Below are positions 1 through 5,379 of a stretch of DNA of 8,108 nucleotides, piece after piece. Positions within the stretch are counted from its first letter, which is position 1. Each line of letters starts with the position of its first letter. The position numbers and the translations under genes were made by a program. The stretch is from contig CALAFV010000479.1 in NCBI GenBank assembly GCA_937891445.1, forward strand, positions 1-8,108, written 5' to 3'. This DNA is from an uncultured Phycisphaerales bacterium. Its GTDB lineage: Bacteria > Planctomycetota > Phycisphaerae > Phycisphaerales > UBA1924. Under the pieces are notes generated by a model. The model had not been told where the DNA came from. It did not search any database and saw nothing but the letters and a program-made list of their open reading frames with translations.

Positions 1-1
1 G

Positions 2-634
2 GGGCGGACGCGGGCGTGGTTCGTCGTTGAGCCGCTGCCGGGCGTGCCGGGCGGGGCGCACACGTTCCTCACCTTCGGGTGGGAGGACGGCCGGCACCTG
101 GCGGTGTCGGTCGAGGTGCGGCGCGAGCGCGGCGAAACGTTCCACCCGCTGCGGGGGCTGTACCGCCGCTACGAACTCATGTACGTCGTGGGCGACGAAG
201 AGGACCTGATCGGCCTGCGGGCGCGCCACCGCGGGCATTCGGTCTACCTGTACCCGGTCGTATCGTCGCCGACGCGCGTGCGCATGATGTTCCTGCACAT
301 GCTGGACCGGTGCAACGCCCTGCGCGACCGGCCGGAGTTCTATCACACGATCCTGAACAACTGCACGACGGCGGTGCTGCGCCACGCCAACCGCGTCTCG
401 AGCGTGCGGGTGCCCTGGACGCTGCCGGTCGTCCTGCCGCGGGGCTCGGATGAACTGGCGGCGAAACTCGGGCTGATCGAGTGGGACGGGTCGGCGGAGG
501 GCGGCGCCGAGCGGGCCCGCGCACGGGCGGATGTGTCGGAGCGGGCTCGCACCTGGGATCCCGCCGGCGCCGTGGGCTTCTCGGCGTGGATCCGGTCAAG
601 CCCGGGCGGCGAGCACGAAGCGGGCGGCCGCTAA
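2..634 (+). CDS. DUF4105 / Lnb-type periplasmic domain protein, 3' part (5'-truncated)
   Basis: The reading frame is open from base 2 to a TAA at 632-634, so the true start lies upstream of the window. An internal GTG at 44 is not a likely start because conserved-looking sequence (WFVVEPLPGVPGG) precedes it. Visible features resembling the DUF4105 (Lnb N-terminal periplasmic) family are the segments HTFLTFGWEDGRHLAVSVE and LRGLYRRYELMYVVGDEEDL, and the N-N-C-T-T motif encoded at 356-370. From family knowledge, DUF4105 has a papain/NlpC-like arrangement, and its Bacteroides member Lnb is reported as a lipoprotein N-acyltransferase. By inference, the Cys of NNCTT would be the nucleophile and the His of HTF its partner. 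The last ~45 residues are Arg/Ala/Gly-rich and look poorly conserved. The signal peptide or membrane anchor, if any, is outside the window. The gene ends 16 bp from the convergent pyrC stop. The family call is fairly sure; the function in this organism is not. Confidence 0.75.
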   Translation, partial: GRTRAWFVVEPLPGVPGGAHTFLTFGWEDGRHLAVSVEVRRERGETFHPLRGLYRRYELMYVVGDEEDLIGLRARHRGHSVYLYPVVSSPTRVRMMFLHMLDRCNALRDRPEFYHTILNNCTTAVLRHANRVSSVRVPWTLPVVLPRGSDELAAKLGLIEWDGSAEGGAERARARADVSERARTWDPAGAVGFSAWIRSSPGGEHEAGGR

Positions 635-650
635 GGACTCGCCGGGCAGA

Positions 651-2057
651 TCACGCGCCGGCGGGCTGGGCCGCCGTGGGCATGGCCGCGACCGTGCCGC
701 CGGCGCCGCGGAGCATACGGACGACGCCGCCGACGATCGTGCCGACCGCGCGCCCGCGGACGCGCCGGCCGAGGAACGGCGTGTTGCGGCTCTTGCCGGC
801 CAGGTCGGCCAGCGAGATCGTCCATTCGGCGTCGGGGTCGATGAGCGTGATGTCGGCGGGGCCCCCGACCGCGAGACGGCCAAGGCCGCGGGCGTCCAGA
901 CCGCACAGCCGCGCCGGCTCGACAGTCATCATCTCGATGAGCCGCATCCACCCGATGACGCCGGGAGTGATAAGGGCCTCGATGTAGAGGGCCAGGGCGG
1001 TCTCCAGCCCGATGATGCCGAACGGGGCGGCTTCGAACTCGAGTTCCTTGGACTCATCGGTGTGCGGTGCATGGTCCGTCGCGAGAACGGTGATGGTGCC
1101 GTCGGCGATGCCCTCGAGGATCGCGTTGATGTCCGATCGCTCTCGCAGCGGGGGGTTCATTTTCGCGGCGGTCCAGTACCCGCCCGAGCCGCCCCGCTCG
1201 ACCTCCTCGTGCGTCAGCAGCAGGTGGTGGGGGGAGGCCTCGGCGGTCACCGGCTGGCCGTCCGCCCGTGCGCGGCGGACGATCTCGACCGATCCCCCGC
1301 TGGAGATGTGCTGGACGTGGTAGCGGCAGCCGACGGACCTGTTGAGGCGCACGTCGCGCTCGATGATGATCTCCTCGGCGACGCGGGGCCAGCCGCCCAG
1401 ACCCAGGCGCATCGACACGGTGCCGGCGTGCATCGAGGCGCCGCGCGTCAGCGTGGGCTCCTGGCAGTGCTGCATGAGAGCGCGGCCGGTGGGCTTGATG
1501 TAGTTCAACGCACGGAGCATGAGCCCGGCGGACGCGACGCAGTCGCCGTCATCGGAAAAGCCGACGGCGCCCCCGCCGCCCGCCCGCGCCATCAGGCCGA
1601 TCTCGGCGAGTTCCTCCCCCTTGCGCCCGCGCGAAACGGCGCCCACGGGGAAGACGCGGCAGCGCCCGAAGAGTTCGGCCTGCTTGTAGATGTACTCGAC
1701 GACCGAGTCATCGTCGATCGGCGGGTCGGTGTTGGGCATGCAGCAGACGGTCGTGAACCCGCCGGCGACGGCCGCGGCGGTTCCGGTCGCGATCGTCTCG
1801 GCCTCCTCGCGTCCCGGTTCGCGCAGGTGGACATGAGGGTCGATCAGGCCGGGGGTCAGCAGACACCCCTCGGCATTGATGACCCGGCCCCCGGGCCCGC
1901 TCGCGGGCGAGCGGGGCAGATCGGGTCCGATGGCGGCGATCACGCCGTTCTCGACGGCGACGTCGGCGACGCGATCGGTCCGAGAGGCGGGGTCGAGGAC
2001 GCGGGCGCCGGTGATGAGCAGAGGGCCGGGGGCGGAAGCAGCAGGGGGTTGAAGCAT
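651..2057 (-). CDS. pyrC: Dihydroorotase, class I (PyrC)
   Basis: A 468-residue amidohydrolase that cyclises N-carbamoyl-L-aspartate to dihydroorotate (third step of de novo pyrimidine synthesis, cytosolic). The order of motifs is diagnostic: LTPGLIDPHVHLREPG with metal ligands H75 and H77; GGFTTVCCMPNTDPP (100-113); FSDDGD with D169/D170, where class I enzymes carry the metal-bridging Asp instead of a carboxylated Lys; QHCQEPTLT with H197; VQHIS with H250; SPHHLLLT; KMNPPLR (299-305); and TDHAPH with catalytic D328. Spacing between these ligands approximates the Aquifex-type class I enzyme. The length is slightly above the usual ~430 because of an Ala/Pro-rich N-terminus and a GTVAAMPTAAQPAGA tail. 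The ATG at 2057 is used because no other start precedes the conserved LLITGARVLDP strand; I see no clear Shine-Dalgarno upstream. It stands alone, with no other pyrimidine gene beside it, and is divergent from the tRNA-Pro. Confidence 0.95.
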   Translation of the reverse strand: MLQPPAASAPGPLLITGARVLDPASRTDRVADVAVENGVIAAIGPDLPRSPASGPGGRVINAEGCLLTPGLIDPHVHLREPGREEAETIATGTAAAVAGGFTTVCCMPNTDPPIDDDSVVEYIYKQAELFGRCRVFPVGAVSRGRKGEELAEIGLMARAGGGGAVGFSDDGDCVASAGLMLRALNYIKPTGRALMQHCQEPTLTRGASMHAGTVSMRLGLGGWPRVAEEIIIERDVRLNRSVGCRYHVQHISSGGSVEIVRRARADGQPVTAEASPHHLLLTHEEVERGGSGGYWTAAKMNPPLRERSDINAILEGIADGTITVLATDHAPHTDESKELEFEAAPFGIIGLETALALYIEALITPGVIGWMRLIEMMTVEPARLCGLDARGLGRLAVGGPADITLIDPDAEWTISLADLAGKSRNTPFLGRRVRGRAVGTIVGGVVRMLRGAGGTVAAMPTAAQPAGA

Positions 2058-2125
2058 CGGGTGTAGGGTACCGGGCGTGAGCGGCCGGTGCGGCGACGGC
2101 CCCGGGGGCCTGCCGCGGGGGAGCC

Positions 2126-2154
2126 TTGAGGCGGGGGGTTAGGGGTTCTATCCT
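2126..2154 (+). promoter_or_regulatory. Predicted sigma70-like promoter of tRNA-Pro
   Basis: TTGAGG (2126-2131) and TATCCT (2149-2154) are separated by 17 bp. This places the expected transcription start near 2161, about 7 nt before the mature tRNA 5' end. Each hexamer matches consensus at 4 of 6 positions. The positional agreement with the tRNA makes it believable, but no experiment supports it. Confidence 0.5.
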
Positions 2155-2167
2155 ACCGCTCCGAGCC

Positions 2168-2242
2168 CGGGGTGTAGCGCAGCTTGGTTAGCGCGTTTGA
2201 CTGGGGGTCAAAAGGTCGGCGGTTCGAATCCGCCCACCCCGA
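2168..2242 (+). tRNA. tRNA-Pro (anticodon GGG)
   Basis: A full cloverleaf can be folded by eye. The acceptor stem CGGGGTG (2168-2174) pairs with CACCCCG (2235-2241), followed by discriminator A2242. The D stem is GCGC (2177-2180) with GCGC (2191-2194) and contains the loop GGTTA. The anticodon stem TTTGA/TCAAA (2196-2200/2208-2212) closes a 7-nt loop CTGGGGG, giving anticodon GGG at 2203-2205, which reads CCC/CCU proline codons. The variable loop is AGGTC. The T stem GGCGG/CCGCC closes the loop TTCGAAT. Every stem is fully paired. The 3' CCA is not encoded (TTC follows A2242), so CCA must be added by nucleotidyltransferase. The A discriminator fits bacterial tRNA-Pro. Confidence 0.97.
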
Positions 2243-2254
2243 TTCGGCAGCGAG

Positions 2255-2282
2255 AAGCCCCTCGATGAGCGGGGGGCTTTTT
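2255..2282 (+). terminator. Intrinsic terminator after tRNA-Pro
   Basis: AAGCCCC (2255-2261) pairs with GGGGCTT (2273-2279) around a loop that can add a CTC/GAG inner stem. It is followed immediately by more T residues (five T in a row at 2278-2282). It starts 13 nt after the tRNA 3' end, so the tRNA is probably a single-gene transcript. Confidence 0.75.
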
Positions 2283-2359
2283 CGTTGCGCCGATGCACGA
2301 GCGGGGCGGGCGATGCGGCAGGGGTGGCCTGAGGGGGTGGGGGCACGACGGAAATGTGA

Positions 2360-2371
2360 AACCAGATGGTT
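2360..2371 (+). promoter_or_regulatory. Candidate operator, palindrome copy 1 (AACCA-GA-TGGTT)
   Basis: Perfect 5-bp arms AACCA/TGGTT are separated by 2 bp. The right arm overlaps the predicted -35 element (TTGACG, 2370-2375) of the ArsR-family gene. The same palindrome recurs 39 bp downstream. The position suggests a binding site for the adjacent repressor (inference). Confidence 0.5.
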
Positions 2372-2397
2372 GACGGTCTCGCCACACGCGATACAGT
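2370..2397 (+). promoter_or_regulatory. Predicted promoter of the arsR-like/AHSA1 operon
   Basis: TTGACG (2370-2375, 5/6 to consensus) and TACAGT (2392-2397, 4/6) are separated by 16 bp. The expected start of transcription, about 2403-2405, coincides with the ATG at 2405, so the transcript would be leaderless or nearly so. The element lies between and partly inside two AACCA-N2-TGGTT palindromes, as expected of an autoregulated promoter. Confidence 0.5.
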
Positions 2398-2411
2398 AAA
2401 CCACATGGTTT
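2398..2411 (+). promoter_or_regulatory. Candidate operator, palindrome copy 2 (AAACCA-CA-TGGTTT)
   Basis: Perfect 6-bp inverted arms are separated by 2 bp and span the predicted transcription start and the ATG at 2405. Its centre is 39 bp from that of copy 1, close to but not exactly four helical turns. It is likely one of two sites for the ArsR-family protein encoded directly downstream (inference). Confidence 0.5.
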
Positions 2412-2809
2412 CAGATCGATCGCCGAAACTGGACCGCGTCTTCCACGCCCTGGCTCACCCGGCCAGGCGGACGATCCTGCGGTCCCTCGCCGACCGGGAG
2501 CAGAGCCTCACCCAGCTCGCCGCCCCGCTGAAGATGTCGTTCCCCGCCGTGTCCAAGCACGTGCGGGTCCTGGAGCGGGCGCAACTCGTGCGACGCCGCG
2601 TCGTCGGCCGGGAGCACCTGTGCCGGCTGCACGCCGCCCCGCTGAAGGACGTGTCGGATTGGACGGAGGGCTACCGGGCGCACTGGGAGCGGAACTTCCT
2701 GCGCCTCGATGCGTTGCTCGACCAGATGCAGGCGGCGGAGGCGGACGCCCGGCGTCAGAAAACGAAAGGGAACGCCGGATGGAGACGCGAAGCGGAAGGC
2801 TCTAGGTGA
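2405..2809 (+). CDS. ArsR-family winged-helix repressor (SdpR-like, no visible metal site)
   Basis: A 134-residue DNA-binding regulator. Residues 8-75 form a winged helix-turn-helix: FHALAHPARRTILRSLA (helices 1-2), SLTQLAAPLKMS (helix 3), FPAVSKHVRVLERAQLV (recognition helix) and a wing at VVGREHLCRL. The sequence between residues 76 and 107 fits a C-terminal dimerisation helix (WTEGYRAHWERNFLRLDALLDQM), and the tail is basic. No CxC or similar ArsR metal-ligand pair is present, so this is not an obvious metal sensor. The ATG at 2405 is preferred to the in-frame ATG at 2366 because the latter lies upstream of the predicted -10 and within the first operator palindrome, and the 13 added residues look non-conserved. 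The stop overlaps the next start by 4 nt (GTGA), so the two genes are translationally coupled. ArsR + AHSA1 pairs are a common arrangement; the effector here is unknown. Confidence 0.9.
   Translation: MVSDRSPKLDRVFHALAHPARRTILRSLADREQSLTQLAAPLKMSFPAVSKHVRVLERAQLVRRRVVGREHLCRLHAAPLKDVSDWTEGYRAHWERNFLRLDALLDQMQAAEADARRQKTKGNAGWRREAEGSR
2794..2799 (+). promoter_or_regulatory. Ribosome binding site for the AHSA1/SRPBCC gene
   Basis: GGAAGG lies 6 nt before the GTG at 2806, inside the end of the regulator gene. It supports the choice of this GTG as the start. Confidence 0.6.
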
Positions 2810-3276
2810 CGACTCCCAGCGACCGGGAGGTGGTGATCACGCGCACGTTCGATGCGCCTCGCCGGCTGGTGTGGGAGGCGTGGACCAGGCCGGAACTGGT
2901 CGCGAAATGGCTGCACGGCTGGGACGACTGGCGGCTGGAGGTGCGCGAGATGGACGTGCGGCCCGGCGGGGCGCTCCGCTGGATCTGGCACGGACCCAAG
3001 GGCGAGCAGATGGGCCTGCGGGGCGTATACCGCGAGGTCGTGCCCCCGGAACGGCTCGTGCACACCGAGATCTTCGACGAGGACTGGACGGGGGGCGAGA
3101 CCCTGGTCACGCTGCTCCTGACGGAGGAGACCGGGCGTACGACGGCGACGATGACGATCCTGTACTCGTCGCGTGAGGCGCGTGACGCCGCGATCCAGAC
3201 CGGCATGGCGGACGGCATGGAGGTCGGCTACCAGCGGCTGGACCGGCTGCTGGCGTCGATCGATGGCGAGGCATGA
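2806..3276 (+). CDS. AHSA1-like SRPBCC-domain protein
   Basis: A 156-residue, single-domain, probably cytosolic protein of the START/Bet v1-like SRPBCC fold (activator-of-Hsp90-ATPase-1-like subfamily), a helix-grip fold with a hydrophobic ligand pocket. Family hallmarks in order are ITRTFDAPRRLVWEAWT (strand 1 and helix 1, residues 11-27), PELVAKWL (29-36), the MDVRPGGALRWIWHGPKG strands (49-66), GVYREVVPPERLVHTEIF (73-90), the central strands VTLLLTEE and TATMTILY, and the long C-terminal helix GMADGMEVGYQRLDRLLA (133-150). The length is normal for the family. It starts at GTG 2806, overlapping the regulator stop, with GGAAGG 6 nt upstream. It is co-transcribed with and presumably controlled by the ArsR-like protein. 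Bacterial members have no single known substrate, so no reaction is assigned; a direct Hsp90 role is unlikely to be inferable from this domain alone. Confidence 0.92.
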   Translation: MTTPSDREVVITRTFDAPRRLVWEAWTRPELVAKWLHGWDDWRLEVREMDVRPGGALRWIWHGPKGEQMGLRGVYREVVPPERLVHTEIFDEDWTGGETLVTLLLTEETGRTTATMTILYSSREARDAAIQTGMADGMEVGYQRLDRLLASIDGEA

Positions 3277-3377
3277 CAGAGCCGAGTGATCCGGTCGATC
3301 CGCGGATCCGGATGATGTGGGTGCACAGCGCAGGGCGCCCGGCATACCCATCGCCCAAGAGGGAAGCCCTTCGGTGA
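3273..3377 (+). CDS. Possible 34-residue ORF at the end of the arsR-like/AHSA1 operon
   Basis: An ATG at 3273 overlaps the SRPBCC stop as ATGA and opens a 34-codon frame ending at TGA 3375-3377. The product begins MTEPSDPVDPRIRMMW and ends PSPKREALR: hydrophilic, basic at the C-terminus, with no domain that I recognise. In its favour is the ATGA coupling, the usual arrangement within operons. Against it are its small size, the lack of a clear Shine-Dalgarno, and the fact that its last codons lie in the ascending arm of the terminator hairpin, which may mean it is only read-through to a chance stop. It could also be the remnant of a longer third gene. Confidence 0.25.
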   Translation: MTEPSDPVDPRIRMMWVHSAGRPAYPSPKREALR

Positions 3378-3398
3378 ACGCACCGAAGGGCTTCTTTT
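3363..3398 (+). terminator. Strong intrinsic terminator between the convergent operons
   Basis: GAAGCCCTTCGGTG (3363-3376) is perfectly complementary to CACCGAAGGGCTTC (3381-3394), giving a 14-bp stem with an AACG loop, followed by TTTTG. It ends the plus-strand operon. Read on the minus strand the same hairpin lies 37 nt after the stop of the opposing SRPBCC gene, but the sequence after it (CCCTCTTGG) is only weakly U-rich, so termination in that direction is less certain. Confidence 0.88.
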
Positions 3399-3430
3399 GC
3401 AGCGGAATCAGGGCGTGGGGAACCGGGCCG

Positions 3431-4243
3431 TCAGGTCATCTGTGGCATCGGGAACCGCTCGGCGAACCACCGCTGCCACGCCGGCCTGTCGCGCTCGACA
3501 GCGGCTTTGGCGCTGTCGCCATAGAGGTACATGCTCAGGCACACCATGACCATGCCCCCGCACGAGAAGGCGCCGAAATAGGCGGTGCCGGGCGCGGGCT
3601 CATCGAGGCGGAGCAGCACGCTGTGCTTGTGCGAGCCGCGGCCGAGCATGTCCACGACGCCGCCGGTCCGCGGGAAGCCGTCGGGGGCGCTCCACTTCTG
3701 GCCCTGAGCAAGATTGAGGAGGCCCAGTTCGCCGGCCGCCTTCTCCCAGGTCTGCGGCTCCGGCTCGGTGGAGAAACCGACGAACTGCATGAGGGAGCAG
3801 GGCATCCCCTTGTAGTGCTCGAGGTACAGCCGCAGCACGCGGAAGTACGCCGGCCAGCCCTCTTCGAGGCCGCTGAGTTGGTTGTCCCAGTCGTCCGTAC
3901 TGGCGAAGAGGCTGTGCACGACCCGGACCACGCACATGCCGCCGGCGCGGGCCTCGACGATCCACTCGGTTGCGATCTTGGGCGAGCCGGGCATGCCCAT
4001 GTCGCTCTCGGCGACGAACTTGTGCGGCGGCTGCCATGATGTGATCGTCGCGGGGCTGTCCATGCCGGGTCCGAAGTTGCAGACGATCTGTCCGCCTTCT
4101 CGCTCGTCAACCCGCGTGGGAACGAACCACGAAGAGACGCCGGGCCCGGTGGCTATCGCTCGCCAGACCTCTTCGGGCGTTCCGGGGACCTCGACTTCGA
4201 CCTGCACCGATCGGAGCCCGGATGGATCTTTCCTGATACTCAT
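3431..4243 (-). CDS. SRPBCC-domain protein, larger type (270 residues)
   Basis: The N-terminal half is a recognisable SRPBCC/AHSA1 domain: VQVEVEVPGTPEEVWRAIAT (13-32), GVSSWFVPTRV (35-45), the strands GGQIVCNFGPGM, ATITSWQPPHKFVAES and ATEWIVEARAGGMCVVRVVHS (91-111), then the closing helix GLEEGWPAYFRVLRLYLEHYKG (125-146). Residues 147-270 form a second, less familiar part with HKHSVLLRLDEPAPGTAYFGAF and a C-terminal helix around DRPAWQRWFAERFP. It may be a divergent second SRPBCC-like half, but I cannot show this. The start is the ATG at 4243: AAAGGA lies 9 nt upstream, and conserved sequence begins right after it. A frame open to 4753 on this strand is not used because its extra 170 residues run antisense-like through the regulator gene. 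It lies 101 nt downstream of the second HTH regulator on the same strand, probably one operon. Ligand and reaction are unknown. Confidence 0.88.
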   Translation of the reverse strand: MSIRKDPSGLRSVQVEVEVPGTPEEVWRAIATGPGVSSWFVPTRVDEREGGQIVCNFGPGMDSPATITSWQPPHKFVAESDMGMPGSPKIATEWIVEARAGGMCVVRVVHSLFASTDDWDNQLSGLEEGWPAYFRVLRLYLEHYKGMPCSLMQFVGFSTEPEPQTWEKAAGELGLLNLAQGQKWSAPDGFPRTGGVVDMLGRGSHKHSVLLRLDEPAPGTAYFGAFSCGGMVMVCLSMYLYGDSAKAAVERDRPAWQRWFAERFPMPQMT

Positions 4244-4252
4244 GCTCGCCGT

Positions 4253-4258
4253 TCCTTT
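4253..4258 (-). promoter_or_regulatory. Ribosome binding site of the 270-residue SRPBCC gene
   Basis: On the minus strand AAAGGA lies 9 nt before the ATG at 4243. It decides this start over the much longer open frame. Confidence 0.6.
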
Positions 4259-4292
4259 CGTTGCTTCGCGGCCGGAGCCGATCCGTCGCGAT

Positions 4293-4310
4293 GCCGCGGG
4301 AGCCCGCGGC
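4293..4310. repeat. GC-rich palindrome between the regulator and SRPBCC genes
   Basis: GCCGCGGG and CCCGCGGC form perfect 8-bp arms around AG, inside the 101-nt spacer of the minus-strand operon. There is no T-run on either side, so it is not an intrinsic terminator. It could attenuate or stabilise the operon mRNA, or be an incidental GC palindrome. Confidence 0.4.
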
Positions 4311-4344
4311 TTCCCCGCCGTCCCCGGCTCAGAGGCATGCGGGC

Positions 4345-4962
4345 TCACTCGGCCCGGTCGTTCCTGGTCCCGGACGCGGGGCACGGGTAGGCCCCGATGA
4401 TGAGGCGATGGCGCCGTCCGCCGGGCGCCGAGTCGTCGTGATAGCGAGAGACCAGCGCGGCGACCGCGGCGGTCAGTTCGCGGGTGAACGCGGCGCGGTC
4501 CTCGGGCGACCGGAACGTCACCTCGGTGTCGATCGCGAGCGTCGCGAGCCGCTTGCCGAGTTGTTCGGACCTGCGGAACAGTTGGCCGACCTCCCGCACC
4601 ACCCGGGCCGCGAGCGCCACGAGATAGCCCGCCGAGAGCCGGTCCATCGCCCGCCCGGGGTCTTCCGGCGGCGCGACCGGCCCGAGTGCGCCGGGTGAAA
4701 CGACGTAGGACGAGGCCGTCGCGACCATCCGCCGCTCGGTCACGCCGCCCCATTGCTTCGTCCCGGCGACGCGGACAAGGCCGTGCGCCTCAAGTTTCCG
4801 CAGGTGGTAGTTGACCTTCTGGCGAGGGATCCCGGTGCGGGCGGCGAGCATCGCCGCCGATGCCCCGCCGGGAGCCCGAAGTTCCGCCAGCAGGCGGCTG
4901 CGAACCGGGTCGAGGGCGACACTCGCGGATTCGGGATCGTCGATGACGCACAGGTCGATCAT
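4345..4962 (-). CDS. Winged helix-turn-helix transcriptional regulator (ArsR-like)
   Basis: A 205-residue regulator. Residues 15-85 are a winged HTH: VALDPVRSRLLAELRAPGG (helices 1-2), SAAMLAARTGIP (helix 3), RQKVNYHLRKLEAHGLVRV (recognition helix, 47-65), then a wing through GTKQWGGVTERRMVAT. The remaining ~115 residues are mostly helical and include VREVGQLFRRSEQLGKRLATL and FTRELTAAVAALVSRYHD; this is probably a dimerisation or sensing region not found in minimal ArsR proteins. No Cys/His metal cluster is evident. The start is set at ATG 4962, not the GTG at 5013, because the additional codons would be encoded by the predicted promoter (TTGACA at 5000-4995). The gene precedes the larger SRPBCC gene on the same strand, repeating the regulator + SRPBCC logic of the opposing operon with unrelated-looking sequences. 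HTH assignment is firm; effector and target are unknown. Confidence 0.88.
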   Translation of the reverse strand: MIDLCVIDDPESASVALDPVRSRLLAELRAPGGASAAMLAARTGIPRQKVNYHLRKLEAHGLVRVAGTKQWGGVTERRMVATASSYVVSPGALGPVAPPEDPGRAMDRLSAGYLVALAARVVREVGQLFRRSEQLGKRLATLAIDTEVTFRSPEDRAAFTRELTAAVAALVSRYHDDSAPGGRRHRLIIGAYPCPASGTRNDRAE

Positions 4963-4971
4963 GCGAGCGGC

Positions 4972-5000
4972 ACGGTACTCGTGAAAAGAAAACTTGTCAA
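4972..5000 (-). promoter_or_regulatory. Predicted promoter of the minus-strand regulator/SRPBCC operon
   Basis: On the minus strand a perfect TTGACA (5000-4995) is followed after 17 bp by TACCGT (4977-4972). The expected start of transcription is about 4963-4966, only a few nt before the ATG at 4962, so the message would be nearly leaderless. A short inverted repeat CTTG-T-CAAG (4993-5001) overlaps the -35 and might be an operator half-site. The AT-rich spacer stands out from the surrounding ~70% GC sequence. Confidence 0.6.
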
Positions 5001-5379
5001 GAGGTCCGCCCACACTCCGACAGCCTGATCTGTTGGTTACCGGAACCGTGCTCGAGTGCGAGGGTCGCGAGACGGAACGCCGTCGGCCTCAGCACCCGTC
5101 GCTCAGCGCGGCAAGTTGGCGACGCCGGCGGCGTCGAAGTCGGCGGGACAACGGCAAGGACCGGTTGTCGCACCTGTGCGCAAGCAACGCCCGATTGAAG
5201 GGCGTATACCTCACCGGGTGGGCGATGCGGCCGCCTTTGGACGGGGTTTGCGAGGGTTGGCAGCATGGTGGGAGAGGGGGATTGGCCTGGCGGGGTGCAG
5301 AAGAACCGGTTATGCGCCACAATGGGGGGCGGCCGGGGCGGTCTTCCTGAGGCTCATATCGCGGCAGTATTCGGAGTGA
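5001..5379. other. Gene-free region between divergent genes, with small hairpins
   Basis: No frame here looks coding: candidate frames are Arg/Gly-rich with no recognisable domain. Three adjacent potential hairpins occur: CGACGCC/GGCGTCG (5120-5126/5130-5136), GACAAC/GTTGTC with two further pairs past a bulged G (5147-5169), and CGCAC/GTGCG (5169-5173/5176-5180). I could not find a convincing sigma70 promoter for the beta-propeller gene that follows. The stretch could hold its long 5' UTR or a small RNA, but nothing recognisable. Confidence 0.4.
5373..5376 (+). promoter_or_regulatory. Shine-Dalgarno of the beta-propeller gene
   Basis: GGAG lies 3 nt before ATG 5380 and 6 nt before the adjacent in-frame ATG 5383. 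The spacing favours 5383 as the real start; the protein differs by one Met only. Confidence 0.5.

Noticed and set aside
531..2066. A 511-codon open frame on the plus strand over pyrC
   Set aside because: It is the antisense shadow of an unambiguous dihydroorotase; the product is low-complexity Gly/Ala/Asp/Arg with no family features.
2098..2110. GGCCCCGGGGGCC palindrome upstream of pyrC as a terminator or operator
   Set aside because: No T-run and no second copy; GC palindromes of this size are common at this base composition.
2168..2242. tRNA-Pro as an integration site for a genomic island
   Set aside because: No direct repeat of the tRNA 3' end and no integrase or phage gene is visible, and downstream base composition and gene types do not change abruptly.
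4244..4753. N-terminal extension of the minus-strand SRPBCC gene by 170 codons
   Set aside because: It runs in a different frame through the HTH regulator on the same strand and is Arg/Gly-rich; a good ribosome site precedes the ATG at 4243.
5257..5323. Sigma70 promoter for the beta-propeller gene (TTGGCA/TTGGCC with TATGCG or CACAAT)
   Set aside because: Hexamer pairs with acceptable spacing (15-19 bp) were not found.
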